Below, in pieces: positions 1 to 7,186 of a DNA stretch of 12,650 nt. The notes under the pieces are model-generated. The model was not told the DNA's origin, did no database searches, and worked only from the letters and a program-made list of their open reading frames with translations. This DNA comes from an uncultured bacterium (GTDB lineage Bacteria; Bacillota; Clostridia; Lachnospirales; Lachnospiraceae), in NCBI GenBank assembly GCA_905214675.1, contig CAJMMS010000050.1, forward strand, positions 1 through 12,650, read 5' to 3'. Both the position numbers and the translations under genes were made by a program. Numbering within the stretch: the stretch's first letter is position 1; each line of letters begins with the position of its first letter.

Positions 1-1632
1 TCTGGTATCATCGTTGTTCTGGAAATAATCAATTTCTGCCTGAAGAGAATCTCCGGCTCCCGTCTCATTTCCAGGTGACCACATGATAACACATGGATAG
101 TTTTTGTCACGCTCCAGCATATTGATGGCACGGTCTTCTGCCGCCTCAACATATCCAGGAAGACTTCCCGGAACTTTGTACTGGCTTCGTCCGTTGTGAG
201 ACTCTACGTTTGCCTCATCCATCACATAGATACCATACTCATCACAGAGTTTGTAGAACGTCGGATCGTTCGGATAATGAGAAGTACGAACGGCATTGAC
301 GTTCAGTTCTTTCATCAGCTCAATGTCTTTTCTCATATCCTCTTCCGTCAGATACCAGCCGTCCTGCGGATCGTTCTCATGACGGTTCACACCGGTGATC
401 GTAATGACCTTGCCGTTTACACGAAGTCTTGCATCGTCTGTATTTGCATCGGTGATCTCCACTTCACGGAATCCAACATCGGTCTGTGTCGCTTCTTTTG
501 TCACACCGTCTTTTTTCAATTCCAGAACCAGGTTGTAGAGGTTCGGTTTCTCTGCACTCCATTTTTCCGGATCGGTGATGTGCTGTGTCAGGCTTACTTT
601 TGCTTCTTTTGTCTCGCTGTCAAAGGAAGTAACCGTTCCGGTGAGCGGTGTGGTGGTTACCAGCTTGCCTTCGCTGTCGTAGAGGTTTCCTTCTACCGTC
701 CAGCCGTTTACATCGTCTGCGGAAAGATTGCGTACATCCACATCGACATTCAGGTCGGCATCAGTATAAGTATCATCCAGATCGGTAACTACGGTATAGT
801 CGCGGATCTCCACGTCATCTTTGGATGTCAGGTAGACATCACGGAAGATACCGGAAAGTCTCAGCATATCCTGGTTCTCGATGTAGCTTCCGTCGGACCA
901 GCGGTAAACCTCTACGGTGATCACGTTCTCGTTTCCTTCTGAAAAATCAAGTGCATCGGTAATATTAAATTCATCTCTTGTAAAACTGTCTTCTGCATAT
1001 CCTATATATTTGCCGTTTACCCACAAATACATGGCAGAACCAACACCTTCGAAGTTAATGAAGACGTTGCGGTCTTTCCAGCTCGAATCAACTGCAAAGG
1101 TCTTGCGGTACGTTCCGACCGGATTACACTCTGTCGGAGCATCGCCTACGTTGTACTTATTGTAAGCTTTGCCCTCTGCATTCATCCACGGATAGTTCTG
1201 GTTAGAGTAGATCACCGGATCATATTTCCAGGAACCGTCCTTATTTACATAGGTCTGCCAGCTCTTCGGAACCGTAATGTCATCCCAGCTGCTGTCGTCA
1301 TAATCTTTCTGATTAAAGTTGGCATCTTTTGCACCGATACGGTCTGCCGGTTTGACTGCCCAGCTGAATTTCCAGTCATCTCCATTTAAAAGCTGGTAAA
1401 ATGAAGATTTCGTCCGGTCTTTCGCTTTTGCCTTTTCTGCTGTATCAAAGCTGTAAAAGGTCGATCTTGCCGCCTCGCGGTTCACCTGAAATACCCCCGG
1501 CTGTCCGTTCCATTCGGTAGAAGATGCTGCTGCGACTACTTCCGGTATAATCCCCTCCAGACCGGAAATGCTGCCGCCGCTTACGACCATCGCTCCTGCG
1601 AGTAAAACAGACAACAGTTTTTTTTGTTTCAT
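1..1632 (-). CDS. Secreted family 2 beta-galactosidase, 3' end outside window
   Basis: Open reading frame of 544 codons that runs off the left edge, so the C-terminus is missing. It begins MKQKKLLSVLLAGAMVVSGG, a Sec signal peptide with likely cleavage near the Ala-rich stretch at residues 36-38. Order seen: sugar-binding jelly roll (about 60-250, with NFEGVGSAMYLWVNGKYIGY), immunoglobulin-like sandwich (about 250-400, ending GFREVEI), then the start of the TIM barrel with GVNRHEND (414-421), RTSHYPND (449-456) and WSPGNETGAG. Glu523 in that last motif matches the acid/base Glu461 of E. coli LacZ. The nucleophile Glu lies beyond the window. Family knowledge: these enzymes release terminal beta-galactose, here outside the cell or at the surface. 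Related GH2 enzymes (beta-glucuronidase, beta-mannosidase) are less likely given the LacZ-like motifs, but the substrate is inferred. Start chosen because AGGAGG (1642-1647) sits 9 bases upstream. It appears monocistronic, from the promoter at 1701-1731. Confidence 0.9.
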   Translation of the reverse strand, partial: MKQKKLLSVLLAGAMVVSGGSISGLEGIIPEVVAAASSTEWNGQPGVFQVNREAARSTFYSFDTAEKAKAKDRTKSSFYQLLNGDDWKFSWAVKPADRIGAKDANFNQKDYDDSSWDDITVPKSWQTYVNKDGSWKYDPVIYSNQNYPWMNAEGKAYNKYNVGDAPTECNPVGTYRKTFAVDSSWKDRNVFINFEGVGSAMYLWVNGKYIGYAEDSFTRDEFNITDALDFSEGNENVITVEVYRWSDGSYIENQDMLRLSGIFRDVYLTSKDDVEIRDYTVVTDLDDTYTDADLNVDVDVRNLSADDVNGWTVEGNLYDSEGKLVTTTPLTGTVTSFDSETKEAKVSLTQHITDPEKWSAEKPNLYNLVLELKKDGVTKEATQTDVGFREVEITDANTDDARLRVNGKVITITGVNRHENDPQDGWYLTEEDMRKDIELMKELNVNAVRTSHYPNDPTFYKLCDEYGIYVMDEANVESHNGRSQYKVPGSLPGYVEAAEDRAINMLERDKNYPCVIMWSPGNETGAGDSLQAEIDYFQNNDDTR

Positions 1633-1700
1633 ATCCCTTTTCCTCCTTTTTGAATGAGTTTGACAGTTTTACATATAGTAAAATGTTTACCTTCATCATT

Positions 1701-1731
1701 ATTATATCACTTCAAGTATACTTGAAGTCAA
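1701..1731 (-). promoter_or_regulatory. Promoter with MerR-type operator ahead of the GH2 gene
   Basis: On the minus strand TTGACT (1731-1726) and TATAAT (1706-1701) are separated by 19 bases. TGA directly before the -10 gives an extended -10 element. A perfect 20-base palindrome, ACTTCAAGTATACTTGAAGT (1709-1728), fills the spacer and touches both boxes. A 19-20 base spacer holding a dyad is the known layout of MerR-family activated promoters, where the activator untwists the DNA. No merR gene is in the window. The leader to the start codon is about 60 bases. Confidence 0.75.
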
Positions 1732-1845
1732 GTGCTTTTTTGATTTCTGTTTATTTTGCACACTTTTTTCTCTGCTTTTTTATGCATTTTTACAACTATT
1801 CTGAAGTTTAGATATATAATAGCATATCTTTTTTGCACATACAAC

Positions 1846-1869
1846 GTTACATTTGATCCTAAATGTAAC
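1846..1869. repeat. Inverted repeat, 9-base arms
   Basis: GTTACATTT and AAATGTAAC flank a six-base loop (GATCCT). On the plus strand a T-rich run (1870 onward) follows, which would look like a terminator, but no plus-strand gene lies upstream. It is about 115 bases upstream of the GH2 promoter, so it may be a regulator site or part of a decayed element. The rest of 1740-1955 is T-rich on the plus strand and I see no gene in it. Confidence 0.4.
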
Positions 1870-1955
1870 TTTTTTCCTTTTTTCAGCATCTCGTACAAAT
1901 TCCGTCATTTTTTTCATTTTCGGTCACTTTATGTATTTTTACAGTAAACATTTGT

Positions 1956-2049
1956 ATTTTATCTCAGTCGAGAAGACTCCCACTTCTGCAAGTGGTGAGT
2001 AATAACAAGTCTTTCTCAGTGGGAGTACAATCTCCGACTGAGATAAAAT
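1956..2049. other. Structured element: 15-base-pair stem enclosing alternative hairpins
   Basis: Outer arms ATTTTATCTCAGTCG (1956-1970) and their exact complement (2035-2049) enclose about 64 bases. Inside, two folds compete. ACTCCCACT (1976-1984) can pair with AGTGGGAGT (2018-2026). Alternatively GAGAAGACT (1970-1978) pairs with AGTCTTTCTC (2008-2017, one bulge) around the small hairpin CCACTT-CTGC-AAGTGG (1980-1995). It lies between two convergent-free minus-strand genes and encodes nothing convincing. Nested ends with GTGGGAG hairpins resemble IS200/IS605-type element ends, and a structured RNA or dispersed repeat is also possible. The folds are seen in sequence; the identity is inference. 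Confidence 0.55.
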
Positions 2050-2111
2050 ATGCTCCCTCCTGAGTGACAAGTTTTTTATTATTTCACTTGTCTGCCCAGA
2101 AGGGAGCATAT
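2048..2111 (-). terminator. Stem-loop, probable terminator of the DUF4091 gene
   Basis: Perfect 11-base arms (2048-2058 and 2101-2111, AGGGAGCATAT on the plus strand) enclose a second 7-base stem, GACAAGT (2066-2072) with ACTTGTC (2086-2092). On the minus strand the structure lies about 40 bases past the stop codon of the upstream gene and is followed by TTTTAT, an acceptable but short U-tract. It overlaps the neighbouring element by two bases, so both may be parts of one unit. Confidence 0.45.
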
Positions 2112-2152
2112 CATGATTCACTAAACATAGTTCCTGCTTTTTTTGTATTCGT

Positions 2153-5059
2153 TTATTTTACTTTTCTGCTCTTCACCGCAGAATAACTGCCATAAACTTT
2201 CTTTTTGCCCACTTTGCGGTAAGCACATACTTTATAGTAGTACGTCTTCTTCTTTTTCAGTTTTTTATTGGTAAAGCTTATCTTCCTGGCTCCGTTTAAG
2301 ACTTTGACTTTCTTATACTTGCCTTTTTTCTTATCGGCACGATAAACCACATAGCCATCTGCGTTTCTGACTTTTTTCCATTTCAGAACCAGTTTCCCTT
2401 TCGAAACTGCCTTGACGGAAAGACCCTTTACCTTCGCCGGTTTTGCTTTTGCCGGTGTCTCTGTGGACGGCATCTGCTGTTTTGTTTCGCTTTCGGTCTC
2501 TGTTTCTGTCTTTGTTTCACTCTCGTTTTCCGTCTCTTCGGTTCTTCCTGTCAGCTTGATATACTGATCCGTCAGATCTGCAATGCCTGCCTGGAACGTG
2601 TCCATCTCATCCGATAAGGTCGCAATCTGTGCATCGGTCAGAAATGCCTTATTGCCGCGTGCAGTCGTAGAAATACCTGCATAAAGCTTCTCTATCTCTG
2701 TTTTCATCTGTGGTGCTTCTTTTTCGATCACAGCAAGCTTGTTAACATCACGCACACCCTCTGCCATACGCTCCAGTCTTACCGAGCTTCTGCTGATCGG
2801 ATCCCGTGCCGTCTTTTCATCCGGATAGATCAGGAAACAGTCACCTGGTTCAAATTTGCTATGTGTGGTATCGTTCAGTGGATCTTCCACCCATGCATCA
2901 TATGCCCAGCGAAGGAATCCTGCCGTGCCGGACTTGCCTGCATTGACAATCGACCAGTAACTTTCCACCGGTGCACTTAAAGAGAAGTTGCCCGGTCTGT
3001 GCCCGGTACAGGAGTACAGAGTCGTGCGAAGTCCTTTTGCTTCCCGGTCTTTTAGCAGCTGATCAAACTCTGCCTGATGTGCCGCTGCCGCCGTATCTCC
3101 GACGTTCAGATCGGTCACACGCATCGCAAGGTTTTTCTTTTCTATAAAGCTGTCCATCGCTCCGGCTGTCTTTAAACATTTGCCATCCTTGTTTTTCACA
3201 GACTCGATCAGATCAAAAGCGGTGCTGGAAAATCCTTGCTCATCAATGCCGATGTAGCTGTCATCAAACCAGCCTTTTTCCGTCAGATGCGTAACAAGAT
3301 CGGTAAGAAAGTCCGTCCAGAGTATGGTATAATTTTCCGTATAATATGCACTTCCATTGGTCGGTTGTATATAAAATACTTCTCTTACCAGCTCTCCGTT
3401 CTCCCAGTAAGTGAACGAATTGTGCCATGGTGCAACACTGTAAAGTACGATCTTATCCCCGATTCCCAGGGATTTGTTGAAGCTTACCCACTTATCAAAA
3501 TCCGTGTAGTCATAGGTAAAGGTATCGCCATTCTTTATCCATTTGATCATCGACGGATAGTGTACGGCATTTGCACTGTATGTCTGTCCGTTCCAGGCAT
3601 CTTCAATGATCGATGCGGTGATCGCATGTCCACCAATCTTCTTATAAAGCTCCATGGAAGACTTCATGATCTCCAGGTGCTCCTCAGAAAACGGTTCCAC
3701 GTTATAGTATTCTGCACTGGTGTACGGATACTGCCACAGTTCAATGTCAAAAGTATCACTGTAGTTATCCGGAAGTTCTGCATTCTGTACACGCACTTCA
3801 TAGTCAAACACAAGCGGCTGTGTAAGCTGATCTGCTGTTACGGTCAGCTGCGTTTTGTAGGTACCGGATTTGGCTGTCTTTGGAATCGCAAACTCCACCC
3901 AGACCGGCTGAAGGGTATCTGCTTTTATAGCGATCGGTGTGGTCTGCCAGAGAATATCGGATGCTTCCGCCCGGTTATCCTCCGTTGCCGCCGGAACATC
4001 ATTTCCATAGATATATCCGTAAGCATAGGCTTTTGTAGAGCGGATAAACGTTGCCGTCACATTATCTTTTGTGATCTTCTTTTTGCCGTCCGTCAGGTCA
4101 GATGCCTGAATCGTCACATTTGTAAAATCACCGCCGATGGCACTTAAGACCAGTTCACTGACTGCACGGTCATTCTTCCAGGCATGCAGTGTCTCGCTGC
4201 GGTTTTTCTTTACCGAAACTTCTGCGAAACGTTTCTGCGTGTACTGCGTATTATGATCTGTCACAGTGCCGCCAAGTGCACGTCCCGGCTGGCGCACTTC
4301 CACTTCCATTGTCCTGGAAATCCCTGCCTTCTGGCTGGATGCCGTGATCACCGCTGTTCCGCTTTTCTTTGCTGTGATCATTCCCTGATCACTGACCAAA
4401 GCAACCGTTTCATCAGAAATTGTATAGACCATATCATCCAGCGTCGCATAGGACGGTGTATAGCTGTAAGAGATCGCATAGCTCTGTCCGACACTTAAAG
4501 AAATTCCCTGATCTTCCAGTTTAAAATCTTTCGCGATATACGGGCTGTGTGTGACCTGTACATAGGCCACCTGATTGACTACCGCACTTCCGGTGCGTTC
4601 GTTCTGCGTAACTGCATAGAGCGTATGTTCACCTTCTGTGAGATTTTCTGCTTTGTATACAGACTGCGGCGTGGTACGGCTGCTCTCATAAAGATCCACC
4701 AGTGTCTCTGCTCCGTCATCCACACGGTATTTTACTTTTCCGTGGTTGTGGCTCTTGTTTGCAAAAACTTCGATGGCATTTCCCGTAAACATTACCTTGT
4801 AAAAACATTCTTCTGCTTTCTCATTGGATGACCCGAGGTCTATATATGCCTCATCATCGTTGTACGTCCAGCTTTTTCCGCTACATGATTCGTAGGAAAA
4901 ATAGTTGATCTCTCCCGACGTTTTGCCTGGCAGGATCTTCGTTGTTTCCTGCGTCTGGCTTTTCGCATTTCCTACTGCCATCAGTGATACCGGCAGACTG
5001 GTAAATGCCAGGATCACAGCAAGAAACAGTGAAAACCATTTCCTTTTTTTCTTTTCCAT
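2153..5059 (-). CDS. Secreted multidomain protein with DUF4091/GH123-like catalytic region, Big2-like and FnIII-like domains
   Basis: A 968-residue protein. Residues 1-32 (MEKKKRKWFSLFLAVILAFT onward) are a signal peptide. Then: beta-sandwich, possibly carbohydrate binding (about 45-170); Big2-like domain (about 175-257, typical GMITAKKSGTAVITA); beta-rich N-domain (about 270-430); TIM-barrel-like region (about 435-790) with YIGIDEQGF, whose Asp606-Glu607 fits the catalytic Asp-Glu pair of GH123 enzymes; Thr/Glu/Ser linker (about 840-875); and a fibronectin III-like C-terminus unusually rich in Lys and Tyr. GH123 members are beta-N-acetylgalactosaminidases, but DUF4091 proteins are broader, so the substrate is unknown. 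No LPxTG anchor is seen; the basic tail may bind the wall electrostatically. A longer reading starts at 5080, but the Met at 5059 has AAGGAG six bases upstream and gives a normal signal peptide, while the upstream ATG lies in a small inverted repeat. Confidence 0.85.
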   Translation of the reverse strand: MEKKKRKWFSLFLAVILAFTSLPVSLMAVGNAKSQTQETTKILPGKTSGEINYFSYESCSGKSWTYNDDEAYIDLGSSNEKAEECFYKVMFTGNAIEVFANKSHNHGKVKYRVDDGAETLVDLYESSRTTPQSVYKAENLTEGEHTLYAVTQNERTGSAVVNQVAYVQVTHSPYIAKDFKLEDQGISLSVGQSYAISYSYTPSYATLDDMVYTISDETVALVSDQGMITAKKSGTAVITASSQKAGISRTMEVEVRQPGRALGGTVTDHNTQYTQKRFAEVSVKKNRSETLHAWKNDRAVSELVLSAIGGDFTNVTIQASDLTDGKKKITKDNVTATFIRSTKAYAYGYIYGNDVPAATEDNRAEASDILWQTTPIAIKADTLQPVWVEFAIPKTAKSGTYKTQLTVTADQLTQPLVFDYEVRVQNAELPDNYSDTFDIELWQYPYTSAEYYNVEPFSEEHLEIMKSSMELYKKIGGHAITASIIEDAWNGQTYSANAVHYPSMIKWIKNGDTFTYDYTDFDKWVSFNKSLGIGDKIVLYSVAPWHNSFTYWENGELVREVFYIQPTNGSAYYTENYTILWTDFLTDLVTHLTEKGWFDDSYIGIDEQGFSSTAFDLIESVKNKDGKCLKTAGAMDSFIEKKNLAMRVTDLNVGDTAAAAHQAEFDQLLKDREAKGLRTTLYSCTGHRPGNFSLSAPVESYWSIVNAGKSGTAGFLRWAYDAWVEDPLNDTTHSKFEPGDCFLIYPDEKTARDPISRSSVRLERMAEGVRDVNKLAVIEKEAPQMKTEIEKLYAGISTTARGNKAFLTDAQIATLSDEMDTFQAGIADLTDQYIKLTGRTEETENESETKTETETESETKQQMPSTETPAKAKPAKVKGLSVKAVSKGKLVLKWKKVRNADGYVVYRADKKKGKYKKVKVLNGARKISFTNKKLKKKKTYYYKVCAYRKVGKKKVYGSYSAVKSRKVK

Positions 5060-5143
5060 TTTCTTCTCCTTCTCTTTCATCTGCCTCTTACCTCAGATGT
5101 CTGTTATATGAACATCCAGAATGCTCAACCGATCGCCCCGTAC

Positions 5144-5638
5144 CTATTTGGGCTGTTTGAAAATGATATCGGCAAACTCTCCCCTGCTTGCTTTTTTCAG
5201 ATCTTCTGGCTTCAGCTCGATCTGTACACCGAGTCGGCCTCCGCTGACGATCATCTTCTCCAGTTTCTGTGCACTTTCATCAATTCTTGTCACATACTGC
5301 TTTTTCATGCCGATTGCCGTACATCCTCCGCGGATATAGCCTGTGACCTGATTGATCTCTTTGACATGGATCATGGAAACGGATTTCTCACCGACCGATT
5401 TTGCTGCCTTTTTCATATCCAGCTCCTCGGCGATCGGTATCACAAACACAAAATAATTTTTGCTGTTTCCAATCGTGACCAGTGTCTTGTAGAGCAGCTC
5501 ATACGGCTGTCCAAGCGTGTCTGCCACCTTCAGGGCATCCACGAACTCATCACATTCATAAGTGTATTCTTTGTATGGAATCTTGTTCCTCTCCAGAATA
5601 CGCATGGCATTTGTCTTTACTTCTTTTGATTTTCCCAT
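5144..5638 (-). CDS. ybaK: Cys-tRNA(Pro)/Cys-tRNA(Cys) deacylase YbaK
   Basis: A 164-residue protein matching the YbaK/EbsC family over its full length. These cytoplasmic trans-editing enzymes hydrolyse cysteine wrongly attached to tRNA(Pro) by prolyl-tRNA synthetase. Seen here: YKTLV, whose Lys51 matches the conserved active-site lysine (Lys46 of the Haemophilus enzyme), and the glycine-rich GYIRGGCTAIGMKK (100-113), matching the family's GYxxGGxSPxGxKK loop with C-T-A replacing the usual S-P. The gene starts five bases after the stop of the flavodoxin gene and has no clear Shine-Dalgarno, so translation is probably coupled. The 63-base gap to the next gene downstream shows no convincing terminator. 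The name is secure; finer specificity (Cys-tRNA(Pro) against other mischarged tRNAs) follows the family. Confidence 0.92.
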   Translation of the reverse strand: MGKSKEVKTNAMRILERNKIPYKEYTYECDEFVDALKVADTLGQPYELLYKTLVTIGNSKNYFVFVIPIAEELDMKKAAKSVGEKSVSMIHVKEINQVTGYIRGGCTAIGMKKQYVTRIDESAQKLEKMIVSGGRLGVQIELKPEDLKKASRGEFADIIFKQPK

Positions 5639-5643
5639 ATTTT

Positions 5644-6144
5644 TCAGAACAGGCTTTTTACAAACTCGGATGCTGCTTTGAGATCCTTCCGGTCCGGATG
5701 CAGAAGTGCCTCATCAAAATTGCGGATCATACGGTCAATCCGTTCTGTATCTGAAACACCCCGCATGGATTCATAACGCTGGCGCACCTGGATCGGCATT
5801 TTTCCCTGACACAAAAATCCGCCAAGATATTCGCAGTCCTCCGGGATAAACGCTGCAACTCCATTTAAAATCCGTTCATAATATTCCGGCACGTTTCCCA
5901 TACCGCAGGTTCCAAACAATGCTATCTTCTTTCCATGAAGGCTTCCCAGCAGATCCAGGATCTCACTGCTTGCCGTTCCACGATCTGTCCAGAATCCAAC
6001 CAGGTACAGATCTCCGTCATCCCGCTCTGTTCTCTCCTCGATTCTTTTTACATTTTTTTCTTTGACCGGCACTGCCGCAAATACAGCTTCTGCAAGCTTC
6101 TCCGTATTGCCGGTACGACTTGTATATATAACCTGTACGCTCAT
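5644..6144 (-). CDS. Flavodoxin-family protein
   Basis: A 166-residue cytoplasmic protein of flavodoxin fold. The N-terminus reads MSVQVIYTSRTGNTEKLAEA, where TSRTGNT (residues 8-14) is the FMN phosphate-binding loop. Later GTCGMG (about 98-103) and the YLGGFLCQGK region fit the beta-strands and loops that hold the flavin. Such proteins carry electrons at low potential for reductases; its partner enzyme is not in the window. The C-terminal third (MRGVSDTERIDRMIRNFDEA) is helical and typical of small clostridial flavodoxin-like proteins, some of which accompany reductase operons. AAGGAG eight bases before the ATG supports the start. It leads a two-gene unit with ybaK, an association I cannot explain functionally. 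The 98-base AT-rich gap upstream has no promoter I can defend. Confidence 0.85.
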   Translation of the reverse strand: MSVQVIYTSRTGNTEKLAEAVFAAVPVKEKNVKRIEERTERDDGDLYLVGFWTDRGTASSEILDLLGSLHGKKIALFGTCGMGNVPEYYERILNGVAAFIPEDCEYLGGFLCQGKMPIQVRQRYESMRGVSDTERIDRMIRNFDEALLHPDRKDLKAASEFVKSLF

Positions 6145-6242
6145 GATAATCTCTCCTTTTCTGACATCTTAAAAATTATCATAACATACTTATATATACA
6201 TAAAAATAGACTAACTCTAAACAATTCTAAAGTTTTTATAAC

Positions 6243-7079
6243 TCATTGTGCACTCTGAATTTTCAGAACTTCCACCGATTCTGCCTTATCCGCATCTTTC
6301 AGATTTCCTCTGTAGGTCACTTCCACTTTCGTACCTTTTGCAAGTCCGTTTTCCAGATATAATGGCACATTGATGATAGGAAGCGTATACTTCTTTCCAT
6401 CTGCATCTTTGAGCGTCAGGCTGGTCATGGACAGTTTTTCCAAAGTTCCCTGTACTGTTTGTTTCTTTCCGGAAGTCTGTGCCTTTTCGGTTGTTTTTTC
6501 TGTTGTTTTTTCCGTTGCTGATTCAGAAACTGTTTCTTCCTCTGTTGCTGTTTCTCCTACATTTACCGTATCTGCTGATCCTGCAATGCGGACTGCCGCA
6601 GCTTTTTTTGTGCCTTTTTTGTTGATTTTTCCGGTATAATCTACAGCAATCAGATTCCCAATACGAATACCGGACGGAAGATCAATTTTTACTCCTTCTA
6701 CTGAAAACGTCAGTTCATTTCCATTATCAGATAACAACATCACCTGATCCATCCCCAGCTCTTCCAGCGTTCCGATCACCGTATGGATTTCTTCATCCCC
6801 CGTCTGCTCTCCTGCAGTCTGTTCGGATTCTTTGTTTACTTTATCCTGTTTATTTTCTGATTGTTTGTTTGTTCCATCACTCTGCTTCGTTTCAGTCCCA
6901 GATCCATTTTCTACCGCTCCAGAAGCTGACTCTGTCTGTTCTGCCTTTGTGCTCTCCCCTGTGGCATGCTCCGTTACCGCCTGTGTGGTCTTTTCTGTAT
7001 TTTGTGTGACATGGTTACTGCATCCGGATGCAAGCAGAACCACTGCCAGAATACCTGTTGCGAAAAATCTTCGGTACAT
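6243..7079 (-). CDS. Lipoprotein with two copies of a small beta domain
   Basis: A 278-residue protein I do not recognise as a named family. MYRRFFATGILAVVLLASGC is a lipoprotein signal with lipobox LASGC, so Cys20 should be lipidated and the protein anchored outside the membrane. Residues 21-97 are a low-complexity Thr/Glu/Ser/Lys/Gln spacer. Residues 98-167 and 206-275 are two copies of one domain: each begins with TVxGTLEKLxM or similar, continues as a strand-rich block with a DNG or DADGKK turn, then G(L)xxGxxxxVxYxGxL, and ends in AxxVxI. The pattern resembles small OB-like or DUF5666-type beta barrels. A second spacer (170-205) contains repeated TTEK. GGAGG six bases before the ATG fixes the start. 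It lies 60 bases past the dapB terminator hairpin, so it is probably transcribed separately. Function unknown; a surface binding or envelope-stress role would be a guess. Confidence 0.8.
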   Translation of the reverse strand: MYRRFFATGILAVVLLASGCSNHVTQNTEKTTQAVTEHATGESTKAEQTESASGAVENGSGTETKQSDGTNKQSENKQDKVNKESEQTAGEQTGDEEIHTVIGTLEELGMDQVMLLSDNGNELTFSVEGVKIDLPSGIRIGNLIAVDYTGKINKKGTKKAAAVRIAGSADTVNVGETATEEETVSESATEKTTEKTTEKAQTSGKKQTVQGTLEKLSMTSLTLKDADGKKYTLPIINVPLYLENGLAKGTKVEVTYRGNLKDADKAESVEVLKIQSAQ

Positions 7080-7123
7080 CTTTTTCCTCCATTTCTTTTA
7101 CGCCTGTAATACCCCTGCCTTTT

Positions 7124-7169
7124 TGTGAAAAATGTCGTTTCACCATCAAAAAGATGATAAAACGACATT
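7124..7169 (-). terminator. Rho-independent terminator after dapB
   Basis: Perfect arms AATGTCGTTT (7131-7140) and AAACGACATT (7160-7169) extend inward through CACCATC (7141-7147) and GATGATA (7153-7159), with a five-base loop. The inner pairs are G-U wobbles only when read on the minus strand and mismatches on the plus strand. That polarity, plus the TTTTT run that follows on the minus strand and the position 17 bases past the dapB stop, marks it as the end of the dapA-dapB transcript. Confidence 0.85.
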
Positions 7170-7186
7170 CTGAGTTTCTGTTACTT

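Noticed and set aside
196..942. 248-codon plus-strand frame
   Set aside because: Antisense to the GH2 gene, whose motifs are clear on the minus strand.
1445..1699. 84-codon minus-strand frame overlapping the GH2 start
   Set aside because: It is out of frame with the GH2 signal peptide, and its start lies upstream in the leader without a ribosome site.
1939..2121. 60-codon minus-strand frame
   Set aside because: It is made of the arms of the two stem-loops and has no protein-like character or ribosome site.
3236..4147. 303-codon plus-strand frame opposite the DUF4091 gene
   Set aside because: It lies wholly antisense to a well-supported secreted protein, has Cys/Arg/Ile-rich composition and no domain.
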